A DNA stretch of 33,169 bases from CAMAVH01 sp036500145 (lineage in GTDB: Bacteria > Pseudomonadota > Alphaproteobacteria > SMXQ01): positions 1 through 33,169 of the forward strand of contig DASYCO010000021.1 in NCBI GenBank assembly GCA_036500145.1, given 5' to 3'. Below the pieces are notes generated by a model that did no database searches, had not been told where the DNA came from, and worked only from the letters and a program-made list of their open reading frames with translations. Shown here piece by piece: positions 24,080 through 30,946 of this stretch. The translations under genes were made by a program, and so were the position numbers. How positions within the stretch are numbered: the stretch's first letter is position 1; each line of letters starts with the position of its first letter.

Positions 24080-25051
24080 ATGAGCCTCGCGGTCGCCCTG
24101 CAGATGGACCCGATGGAGAGCATCAAGATCGATGCCGACTCCACCTTCATGCTCGCGCTCGAGGCGCAGCGCCGCAAGCACGCGCTGTTCCACTACCTGC
24201 CGCGCGACCTGAGCCTGTCGGAGGGCCGGGTGGTGGCGCGCGCGCGCGAGCTGACCGTGCGCAACAAGCTCGGCAGCCACTTCGCCTTCGGCCCGCCCAA
24301 GCTGATCGACCTCTCGGCCATGGACGTGGTGCTGATGCGCCAGGACCCGCCCTTCGACATGGCCTACATCACGGCCACCCACCTGCTCGAGCATCTGCTG
24401 CCCGACGTGCTGGTGGTCAACGACCCGGTCGAGGTGCGCAACGCGCCCGAGAAGCTGTTCGTGACGCATTTCGATGGCGTCATGCCGCCGACGCTCATCA
24501 CCTCGGACGCCGAGCAGGTGCGCGACTTCCGCGCCAAGTACAAGGACATCATCCTCAAGCCGCTCTACGGCAACGGCGGCGCCGGCGTGTTTCACCTCAA
24601 GCCCGGCGACGACAACCTCAATTCCATGCTGGAGACCTTCGCCGCCCATTCGCGCGAGCCGATCATCGTGCAGAAGTACCTGCCCGAGGTGCGCAAGGGC
24701 GACAAGCGCATCATCCTGGTCGACGGCGTGCCGGCGGGCGCCGTGTCGCGCATCCCGGCGGCCGGCGAGGCGCGCGCCAACCTGCATGTCGGCGGCCGCG
24801 CCGCCAAGACCAAGCTGACCGCGCGCGAGAAGGACATCTGCGCCGCCATCGGCCCGACCCTGAAGGAAAAGGGCCTGGTCTTCGTCGGCATCGACGTGAT
24901 CGGCGACTACCTCACCGAGATCAACGTCACCTCGCCGACCGGCATCCAGGAGATCAACCGGCTCGACGGCGTGCGCATCGAGCGCGACCTGTGGGACGCC
25001 ATCGAGGGCCGCGTGAAGGCGCGCAGCAAGGCCGCCAAGAGGAAGATCTAG
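24080..25051 (+). CDS. gshB: Glutathione synthetase
   Basis: A 323-residue ATP-grasp ligase that adds glycine to gamma-glutamylcysteine. The N-terminal domain ends around VLMRQDPPFDMAYITATHLLE. The ATP-grasp core shows KPLYGNGGAGVFHL and IVQKYLPEVRKGDKRIILVDG, and the C-terminal FVGIDVIGDYLTEINVTSPTGIQEI carries metal-binding Glu and Asn. The length is normal. ACGGAG lies before the ATG at 24080. In relatives gshB usually follows the rsmI-yraN pair and precedes yifB; here yifB is 7.4 kb further on. Confidence 0.97.
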   Translation: MSLAVALQMDPMESIKIDADSTFMLALEAQRRKHALFHYLPRDLSLSEGRVVARARELTVRNKLGSHFAFGPPKLIDLSAMDVVLMRQDPPFDMAYITATHLLEHLLPDVLVVNDPVEVRNAPEKLFVTHFDGVMPPTLITSDAEQVRDFRAKYKDIILKPLYGNGGAGVFHLKPGDDNLNSMLETFAAHSREPIIVQKYLPEVRKGDKRIILVDGVPAGAVSRIPAAGEARANLHVGGRAAKTKLTAREKDICAAIGPTLKEKGLVFVGIDVIGDYLTEINVTSPTGIQEINRLDGVRIERDLWDAIEGRVKARSKAAKRKI

Positions 25052-25073
25052 GACAGGTTACAGGACGCGTATC

Positions 25074-26108
25074 ATGGCGGAGTTCACCAGTCGTCGCTTG
25101 GCCCTCGTCACGGCGCTCGCCCTCGGGCTGACCCTCGCCGCCGGGATCGCGACGCTCGCCGCGACCCTCGGCCCCTTCGCCTGGCCACTCGAAGTCCTCG
25201 CCAATTTCCGCCCGCAGCTCGCGGTGGCGGCGCTGGCCGCGCTGATCCTGGCGCTCGTCCTGCGCCATCGCCCGCTGATCGTCGTGACGCTGGTGCTGTC
25301 CGCCGCCAACCTGCAGCCGATCTTCACCCATCTCATGGCCTACGTGCGCGATCCGGCCGCCGTCGCCTCGACGGCGCAGGGCCGGCCGCTGCGCCTGCTG
25401 AGCCTCAACATGCACGGCGGCGACACCGACAACGGGAAGTTCATGGCGCTCGTCGCCGCCGAGAAGCCCGACATGATCCTGCTCACCGAGCTGCCGGGCG
25501 ACCTGGACACGCGCATGGCGCCGCTGGCCGACCAATATCCGCACCGTATCTTCAGCCGCACGAACAGCCAGTTTCACGACGTGGCGCTCTACAGCCGCTG
25601 GCCGAGCGCCTTCATCGAGACGGCGCGCGCCGGGGCGAACTTCCCGGTCGTCACCGCCGACCTCTGCCCGCCAGCGGGAGAGAAGGGCGTGTGCGTGCGG
25701 ATGATCGGCCTGCATGGGGTGACGCCGCTGAACGGCGAGAACGCCGGCCTGCACGAGCGCCAGATCGAGCTCGCGGCGCGCTCGGCCGCCACGCATCTCG
25801 GCCCCACGATCATCCTCGGCGACCTCAACATGACGCCCTGGTCGTCGGCCTTCACGCGGCTGGTCGACAACGTCCACCTGCGCGACACGTCGCTGCTGCG
25901 CGGCATGGCGCCGACATGGAGCCCGCGCTTCAATCCGGGCCTCCTCAACGATCTGGGCACGCTCATCGCGCTGCCCATCGACCATGTGCTCGTCAGCGAG
26001 GACGTCACGCCGCTCGCCTCGCGCATCGGGCAGGATGTCGGCTCCGACCACCGGCCGATCCTCGTCGACGTGGCGCTGCCCGACCTCAGCGCGCCCAACC
26101 TGCAGTAG
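25074..26108 (+). CDS. Membrane-anchored endonuclease/exonuclease/phosphatase family protein
   Basis: A 344-residue protein with about three membrane helices (roughly residues 8-32, 48-64 and 68-88), then an EEP domain facing the periplasm or cytosol. Catalytic residues are in place: N112 in LLSLNMHGG, E139 in LLTELPGD, H214 in GLHG, D250/N252 in LGDLNMTPW and D325/H326 in GSDHRPI. The layout resembles YafD-type proteins. EEP members cut phosphodiesters in nucleic acids or phospholipids, and the substrate is unknown. It begins 22 bases after gshB and may be co-transcribed. It converges on the TauD gene with only 3 bases between the stops. Confidence 0.87.
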   Translation: MAEFTSRRLALVTALALGLTLAAGIATLAATLGPFAWPLEVLANFRPQLAVAALAALILALVLRHRPLIVVTLVLSAANLQPIFTHLMAYVRDPAAVASTAQGRPLRLLSLNMHGGDTDNGKFMALVAAEKPDMILLTELPGDLDTRMAPLADQYPHRIFSRTNSQFHDVALYSRWPSAFIETARAGANFPVVTADLCPPAGEKGVCVRMIGLHGVTPLNGENAGLHERQIELAARSAATHLGPTIILGDLNMTPWSSAFTRLVDNVHLRDTSLLRGMAPTWSPRFNPGLLNDLGTLIALPIDHVLVSEDVTPLASRIGQDVGSDHRPILVDVALPDLSAPNLQ

Positions 26109-26111
26109 GCG

Positions 26112-26969
26112 TCAGACCGGCCGTTCGCCGGCGATGGTGAGGCGGCGCATCAGGCGCAGCTCCTCGGCCGGGAAGTCGCGCCGTGCGTGGGTCAGGCAGC
26201 GGTTGTCCCACAGCAGCACGTCGCCGACGCGCCATTCGTGCTCGTAGATGAATTCCGGCCGCTCGATTTGGGCGAAGAGAGCGTCGAGGACGCGGCGGCT
26301 CTCGTCCGCGGGCAGGCCGACGATCTCTTCGGTCATCAGCCGGTTGACGTAGAGCGCCTTGCGGCCGGTGGCGGGGTGGGTGCGCACGACGGGATGCTCG
26401 AAGCTGGCGATGTCCGCGTCCGCCTTCTTGCGGTCGTTCTCGTCCTTCTTCTGGCTGTTGTAGGTGAAGGCGTGGCGCGCCTTCAGCCCTGCCAGCTTCG
26501 CCTTGAGCGCGTCGGGCAGCGTCTCGTAGACCTTGTACATGTTGGAGAAGGCGGTCTGGCCGCCCTTCGACGGAATCGCCACGGCATGGAGCATGGTGCC
26601 GGCCGACGGCTGCTCGATGTAGATGCCGTCGGAATGGAACTCGATCTCGCCTTCGGGCAGCGAGCCGACGAACTCGCCGTTCTCCTTCAGGTTCGTCACC
26701 AGCATGATGTAGGGATGTCGGCCCTTCTCCTTCACGGCGAAGCGCGACCAGGGCGCCACCGGCCCGAAGCGACGGCCGAACGCGACCTGCTGGTCCTCGT
26801 CGAAGGTCTGGCCGCGCAGCAGGATCAGCCCATGGTCGTGCCAGGCCTGGAGGATCTCCGCGAAGGCCGCGTCGTCCATCGGCTGCGCCAGGTCGACGCC
26901 GCGGATCTCGGCGCCGAGCGCCGGCGACAGCGGATGGACTTCGATGCGCGCTTTCGTCTGCAAGGTCAT
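26112..26969 (-). CDS. TauD/TfdA-family Fe(II)/2-oxoglutarate dioxygenase
   Basis: A 285-residue non-heme iron oxygenase. The facial triad is visible: H112 and D114 in EIEFHSDGIYIE, and the distal H261 in NRCLTHARRDF, with the 2-oxoglutarate-binding Arg in LRLMRRLTI about 11-14 residues on. SPALGAEIRGVDLAQPMDDAAFAEI at the N-terminus is typical of the family. Members hydroxylate taurine, alkylsulfonates, phenoxyacetates and many other substrates; none can be named here. It is preceded on the same strand by a winged-helix regulator gene 92 bases away. Confidence 0.93.
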   Translation of the reverse strand: MTLQTKARIEVHPLSPALGAEIRGVDLAQPMDDAAFAEILQAWHDHGLILLRGQTFDEDQQVAFGRRFGPVAPWSRFAVKEKGRHPYIMLVTNLKENGEFVGSLPEGEIEFHSDGIYIEQPSAGTMLHAVAIPSKGGQTAFSNMYKVYETLPDALKAKLAGLKARHAFTYNSQKKDENDRKKADADIASFEHPVVRTHPATGRKALYVNRLMTEEIVGLPADESRRVLDALFAQIERPEFIYEHEWRVGDVLLWDNRCLTHARRDFPAEELRLMRRLTIAGERPV

Positions 26970-27061
26970 GGCGTCTCTCCCCGTGCCTATGTCGGCCGCC
27001 TGTTCTTCTTTTGCGGCGAATGACGTGCGTAGCCTGCGCCCGGCGGCGCGAAGGAGAAAGT

Positions 27062-27508
27062 CTAAAGCTTGGCCCTATCCGTTTTGCGCCGCTTGTCGCC
27101 GCCGCCCTTGACGATGGGGCGGGCCGCCGCGAGACGGTCGGCGAGATGCAGGAACTCGTCGACCATCGCCTCATATTCGGCGACGCAGGTCGGCGACGGC
27201 AGCAGCAGCTTCCTGCGGCTGTCGCCCGCCGCCACGCGGCGCAGGAAGTAGCCCTTCTGCTCGGCGAGCGCGATGATCTTGCGCGCCGTCATGCGCGCGC
27301 AGGGCATGGCGGCGACGCAGTCTGTGACGCCGGGCGGCGCGCCCGTGTAATGGCCGCGCATCACTTCGGTCCAGAGAATGGTGTGGCTGCGGCTCTGGCG
27401 AAAGAACTTCACGGTGCGCCAGGCGTCGGTGCGGCGCTGAATGTCGGCGCGCCATTCGGCGAAGGCGAGATACCAGTCGGCGGCAGCGGCGCGTGCGTTG
27501 GTTCCCAT
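27062..27508 (-). CDS. Putative MarR-like winged-helix regulator
   Basis: A 148-residue basic protein. The stretch MTARKIIALAEQKGYFLRRVAAGDSRRKLLLPSPTCVAEYE (residues about 72-112) reads as a recognition helix, a wing with the conserved D-x-R-R and the following strand, and then a helix. This is how MarR-type regulators look, although the N-terminal half is not typical. A Lys/Arg-rich tail ends it. It is upstream of the TauD-type gene on the same strand, so a local regulator of that oxygenase is a reasonable guess. A 6-bp inverted repeat, AGGCCC-N8-GGGCCT (27538-27557), lies 30 bases before its start. Confidence 0.65.
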   Translation of the reverse strand: MGTNARAAAADWYLAFAEWRADIQRRTDAWRTVKFFRQSRSHTILWTEVMRGHYTGAPPGVTDCVAAMPCARMTARKIIALAEQKGYFLRRVAAGDSRRKLLLPSPTCVAEYEAMVDEFLHLADRLAAARPIVKGGGDKRRKTDRAKL

Positions 27509-27815
27509 GAGCGATCCCGGCGAACGATCTCAAGAGTAGGCCCAAGATGATGGGCCTGTGTCAGGTTCGATAACGACTGGTTGCGTATGTCGTCAGCGTT
27601 TTTCCGCAACGCACATGAAGCGCCGGAGCCTGTGGATAAATCAACTTGCTATTTAACGCCAAAACAGGCACGGAATCTGGGTTCGGAATTCTAGCCTGCC
27701 TTGCTACCCGCCCTTCGGGGCTTCCAAGACAACGCTGCAATTCGGATAGACCGGTCGCGCGATGGTCGCGCGGCCAACGACGCATATCTCACCTGCGTTC
27801 TCTAAGGAGGCCTCT
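27509..27815. other. Divergent intergenic region, regulator gene to csp
   Basis: This 307-base gap is noticeably more AT-rich in its centre than its surroundings. It holds AGGCCC-N8-GGGCCT at 27538-27557, the pair GTTGCG/CGCAAC further on, a consensus DnaA box at 27631-27639, and a direct repeat GGTCGCGCG (two copies 2 bases apart) near 27750-27775. A weak promoter pattern TTCCAA-17-GATAGA may serve csp. No gene was recognised within it. Confidence 0.5.
27631..27639 (-). promoter_or_regulatory. Consensus DnaA box
   Basis: TGTGGATAA is the exact complement of the consensus DnaA box TTATCCACA. It stands alone between the regulator gene and csp; no cluster of boxes, AT-rich unwinding region or replication gene is near, so it is not an origin. 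DnaA can also act as a transcription factor at such sites. One chance match per window is possible but not expected at this GC content. Confidence 0.5.
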
Positions 27816-28019
27816 ATGGCTACTGGCACCGTGAAGTGGTTTAACGCCCAAAAGGGCTTTGGTTTCATCCAGCCGGCCGACGGCGGCAAGGATGTGTTCG
27901 TGCACATCAGCGCCGTCGAGCGCGCCGGCCTGTCGACCCTGCGTGAGGGTCAGGCCGTCAGCTTCGACGTGGTGACCGAGCGCGGCAAGTCCGCCGCCGG
28001 CAACCTCCGCGCCGAGTAA
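27816..28019 (+). CDS. Cold-shock protein (CspA family)
   Basis: A 67-residue single cold-shock domain that binds single-stranded nucleic acid and melts RNA structure. RNP1 is KGFGFIQP and RNP2 is VFVHISAVE, both intact. The start ATG at 27816 has an ideal AAGGAGG six bases upstream; the open frame further upstream is not used. This is one of the strongest ribosome sites in the window, and a strong terminator follows, so the gene appears to be a short, highly expressed single-gene unit. Whether it is cold-induced cannot be seen; the leader shows no recognised cold-box. Confidence 0.96.
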   Translation: MATGTVKWFNAQKGFGFIQPADGGKDVFVHISAVERAGLSTLREGQAVSFDVVTERGKSAAGNLRAE

Positions 28020-28024
28020 TCTTC

Positions 28025-28077
28025 TCCGCTTCGGCGGAAAGAGAGAAAGCCCGGTCCCGCAAGGACCGGGCTTTTTT
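28025..28077 (+). terminator. UUCG hairpin and strong terminator after csp
   Basis: First, TCCGC-TTCG-GCGGA (28025-28038) forms a UUCG-capped hairpin. Then 28046-28057 pairs perfectly with 28063-28074, a 12-bp stem that includes its A-run and T-run, followed by three more T. This is the best intrinsic terminator in the window. Confidence 0.92.
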
Positions 28078-28100
28078 CATGCCGTGGCCGAGAGTGCAGT

Positions 28101-28832
28101 TCAGCGCGCGCCCTTGCTGCGCAGGATCGCGACGATGTCGGCGTAGCCGCGCTTCGTCGCATGAGCGAGCGGCGTGACGCCGTCGCCGTCGGCGAGGTTG
28201 ACGTTGGCGCCAGCGGCGACCGCGCGGCGCACGATCTCCGTCTGGCGCGGGCCGCCGTCGCCGAGGATGATGGCTTCCAGCAGGCAGGTCCAGCCGAGCC
28301 GGTTGACCTGGTCGACGGCGACGCCGGCGGCGATCAGCGTCGCCACCACCTCCACATGGCCGCGCTCGCAGGCCGGGATCAGCGCCGTGCCGCCGAAGCG
28401 GTTGAGGCTCTTCAGGTTCGCGCCGTTGGCGAGCGTGAGCTTGAGGATGTCGAGGTAGCCGCTCGCGCCCGCAAGCAGGTAGGGACTGTCGAAATTGTTG
28501 TCCTTGGCGTTGACGTCGGCGCCGCGCGCGATCAGCAGCCGGGCGATCTCGACGTTGTTGCGCTGGGTCGCCGCCATCAGGGCCGTGCGCTGGCGGCCGT
28601 CGCGCCATTCGAGCTCGGCGCCGGCGGCGAGCAGGCGCGCAGCCTCCGCCGCGTTGCCCGCATCGGTGGCGGCGATCAGCTGGCGGCCGAGCGCGGACGA
28701 CGACTGCCGCGCCGGCGCGGCGGCGCCAGGCGCGGGACCGTTCGACTGGGCGAAGGCGACGTTCGGAGCGGCGGCGCAGAGGGCGAGGGCCAGGGCGGCG
28801 GACAAGCGAAGGCCGGCGGAGGAAAAAGTCAT
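28101..28832 (-). CDS. Secreted ankyrin-repeat protein
   Basis: A 243-residue protein. A signal peptide (MTFSSAGLRLSAALALALC, ending VAFA before QSNG) is followed by a short Pro/Ala linker and about six ankyrin repeats from residue 47 on. Typical repeat cores are DGRQRTALMAATQRNNVEIARLL and GDGVTPLAHATKRGYADIVAIL. Ankyrin repeats bind other proteins; an envelope location is implied by the signal. The ATG at 28832 is chosen because it starts the signal peptide, whereas an upstream open stretch of 44 codons does not. It is divergent from the TctC-type gene. Confidence 0.88.
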   Translation of the reverse strand: MTFSSAGLRLSAALALALCAAAPNVAFAQSNGPAPGAAAPARQSSSALGRQLIAATDAGNAAEAARLLAAGAELEWRDGRQRTALMAATQRNNVEIARLLIARGADVNAKDNNFDSPYLLAGASGYLDILKLTLANGANLKSLNRFGGTALIPACERGHVEVVATLIAAGVAVDQVNRLGWTCLLEAIILGDGGPRQTEIVRRAVAAGANVNLADGDGVTPLAHATKRGYADIVAILRSKGAR

Positions 28833-28922
28833 GGCCCATCCTAAGGCCGTTCCACCCATTCTCCTAATCGGCCGGACCGCCATGCGGAACGTGACGCACG
28901 CCGCGGCGACGTCCCAAGGCGA

Positions 28923-28950
28923 TTGCGCCGACATCGACCGGGTATATGAT
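28923..28950 (+). promoter_or_regulatory. Candidate promoter for the TctC-type gene
   Basis: TTGCGC (28923-28928) and TATGAT (28945-28950) are 16 bases apart; the -10 matches five of six consensus positions. The start codon at 28981 would follow after a leader of about 25 bases. Confidence 0.4.
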
Positions 28951-28980
28951 CCACGCCGGTGCATTTAGATGGGGGTCGAG

Positions 28981-30057
28981 ATGAAGAAGCTGGTCCTGAC
29001 GCTGCAACTCCTTCCCGTTTTGGCGGGCATCGCCGCGATGGGCATCGCCGGGACGGCTCCCGCCATGGCGGCCCCCCTGGCGACCGACGACGCCCCCAGC
29101 TTCTACAAGAGCGCGCAGATGAAGATGATCATCCGCTCCGAGGCCAGCGGCACCTACGACACCTTCGGCCGGCTTCTCGCGCGCCACATCGGCCGCCACA
29201 TCCCCGGCAATCCCAACCTGGTGCCGATCAATATGCCGGGCGCCAGCGGCATCAAGGCCGCCAACTACGTCGCCGTCGTGGCGCCGCACGACGGCTCGAT
29301 CATCGCCAACATCAGCTTCGGCTTCCCCGGCATGCAGGCCATGGGGCAGCTCGAGAAGGTCGGCGCCGACATGCGCGACTTCAACTGGATCGGCAGCTTC
29401 AACGCCACCAACCAGGTGCTCGTGCTCTCCACCGCCTCGCCGACCAAGACGCTGGCCGACGCCGCCAAGCGCGAGACGCTGGTCGGCGCCTCCACCATCG
29501 TCTCCACTGCCTCGCAGCTGCCGACAGCTTTCAACATCTTCCTCGGCACGAAGTTCAAGGTCATCCCCGGCTACCAGGGCATCGGCGCGCAGCGCCTGGC
29601 CATGGAGCGCGGCGAGATCGAGGGGCTCGGCGCCAACGGCTGGGACGACCTCAAGACCGACTTCGCCGAGATGCTGGCGAACAAGCGGCTCAACGTCGTC
29701 ATCCAGGTCGGCATGGCGAAGGACGACGAGCTGCTCAACGTGCCCCTGCTGATCGACCAGGCCAAGGACGAGAACCAGCGCGCCGTGCTCAAGTTCCTCA
29801 CCGAAGCCAACTCCTCCCTCGGCAAGCCCTTCGTCACCTCGCCCGGCGTGCCGGCGGACCGCGTCAAGATCCTGCGCGACGCCTTCAACCAGACGATGAC
29901 CGACCCGGCCTTCCTGGAGGACGCGAAGCGCATCCATGCCGAGATCCGCCCGATCAAGGGCGAGACGCTGGCGCAGCTTGTGGAGGACATCGTCACCACG
30001 CCGCCCGACGTGATCGCCAAGGTGAAGGCGGCGCTCGGCGAGACCAGCGGCCTCTAA
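28981..30057 (+). CDS. TctC/Bug-type tripartite tricarboxylate transporter binding protein (orphan)
   Basis: A 358-residue periplasmic solute-binding protein. A signal peptide ends APAMAAP, then come MKMIIRSEASGTYDTFGRLLARHI and VPINMPGASGIKAANYV, the family's ligand loop region. GAQRLAMERGEIEGLGANGWDDL and the C-terminal GVPADRVKILRDAFNQTMTDPAF are also typical. Members bind carboxylates and other small anions for TctAB-type transporters or for signalling. No tctA or tctB is in the window. I chose the ATG at 28981 (MKKL, GGGGG before it) over one four codons upstream. The cysteine hydrolase follows after 23 bases. Confidence 0.88.
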   Translation: MKKLVLTLQLLPVLAGIAAMGIAGTAPAMAAPLATDDAPSFYKSAQMKMIIRSEASGTYDTFGRLLARHIGRHIPGNPNLVPINMPGASGIKAANYVAVVAPHDGSIIANISFGFPGMQAMGQLEKVGADMRDFNWIGSFNATNQVLVLSTASPTKTLADAAKRETLVGASTIVSTASQLPTAFNIFLGTKFKVIPGYQGIGAQRLAMERGEIEGLGANGWDDLKTDFAEMLANKRLNVVIQVGMAKDDELLNVPLLIDQAKDENQRAVLKFLTEANSSLGKPFVTSPGVPADRVKILRDAFNQTMTDPAFLEDAKRIHAEIRPIKGETLAQLVEDIVTTPPDVIAKVKAALGETSGL

Positions 30058-30080
30058 TCGCAGGCAGGAAGGATACTCGC

Positions 30081-30812
30081 ATGACGGTTCAGCCCTTCGA
30101 CGCGCATCTGACGGACGAGGACAAGATCGTCCTGCAGACCTACGACTACGGCAACGGCGTGGGCGTCGGCCCGGCGTCGCGCCCCGCCCTGCTCGTGGTC
30201 GACGCCACCTACATGTTCGTCGGCGAAGCGCGCGAGCCGGTGTCCGAGGCGGTGAAGCGGCGGCGGCATGCCTGCGGCGACCATGCCTGGCGGGCCGTCG
30301 ACGCGCTGCAGGGCCTGATCGCCGCCGCGCGCAGCAAGGGCCTGCCGATCATCTACACGCGCGGCGACAGCAAGCCGAACCTCAACGGCTTCGGGGCCGC
30401 TCCCCTGAAGAAGCCGAGCAAGCCGGTCGCCGGCGCGACGCGCAACCTGCGGGCTGACAACGACATCGTCGACGAGATCGCGCCGCAGGCGAACGACATC
30501 GTCATCGGCAAGACGAAGCCGAGCGCCTTCTTCGGCACGCCGCTGCTGAGCTACCTGGTCGCCCTGAAGGTCGACAGCCTCTTCATCACCGGCGGCACCA
30601 CCAGCGGCTGTGTGCGCGGCAGCGTCGTCGACGCCTTCAGCAACAACTACGCCAGCACCCTGGTCGAGGACTGCTGCTTCGACCGCTTCATGGCCTCGCA
30701 CGACATGAGCATCTTCGACCTCGGCGCGAAATACGCCGCCGTGGCCTCGGCCGCCCAGTCGATCGAGACGATCCGGTCCCTGCCCGACGGGCTCTACGGC
30801 GCAGCGCGCTAG
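30081..30812 (+). CDS. Isochorismatase-family cysteine hydrolase
   Basis: A 243-residue amidohydrolase of the isochorismatase/N-carbamoylsarcosine amidase superfamily. The catalytic triad is visible: D41 in LLVVDATYMF, K144 in VIGKTKPSAFFGTPL, and C177 in ITGGTTSGCVRGSVVDAF. Members hydrolyse amides, carbamoyl groups or vinyl ethers; closer relatives with this N-terminal extension are amidases, but the substrate is not readable. AGGAAGGA precedes the ATG, and the gap to the TctC-type gene is 23 bases, so the pair is an operon. A substrate bound by the first and cleaved by the second is plausible. Confidence 0.9.
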   Translation: MTVQPFDAHLTDEDKIVLQTYDYGNGVGVGPASRPALLVVDATYMFVGEAREPVSEAVKRRRHACGDHAWRAVDALQGLIAAARSKGLPIIYTRGDSKPNLNGFGAAPLKKPSKPVAGATRNLRADNDIVDEIAPQANDIVIGKTKPSAFFGTPLLSYLVALKVDSLFITGGTTSGCVRGSVVDAFSNNYASTLVEDCCFDRFMASHDMSIFDLGAKYAAVASAAQSIETIRSLPDGLYGAAR

Positions 30813-30905
30813 GCGCTGCTTCATTTCACTTTACGATGCGGCAGCAGGGCGCTCGCGCGCCCGTGATCGACGCCGGCGCATGCAAGGCCCGGGCGATCGT
30901 CCGTC

Positions 30906-30920
30906 TTAACGAGGCGTTAA
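30906..30920 (+). promoter_or_regulatory. CtrA-type binding site upstream of the histidine kinase
   Basis: TTAACGAGGCGTTAA is an exact TTAA-N7-TTAA, the full site of the alphaproteobacterial cell-cycle regulator CtrA. It also reads as a 7-bp inverted repeat (CTTAACG-AGG-CGTTAAG, 30905-30921). It lies 26 bases before the kinase ATG, where it could overlap a -35 region (TAGATG at 30932-30937 as a weak -10). No other full TTAA-N7-TTAA was seen in the window. Confidence 0.6.
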
Positions 30921-30946
30921 GGGCGGCAGGCTAGATGTAGCCCACC

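Noticed and set aside
21664..24177. Very long reverse-strand open frame (837 codons) opposite rsmI, yraN, the BON gene and the SirB1-like gene
   Set aside because: It runs through four well-supported genes on the other strand, and its protein is repetitive Ala/Arg/Gly/Val with no recognisable domain. Long antisense frames are expected at this GC content. The same applies to the long reverse frames at 1605-3419 and 17642-19702.
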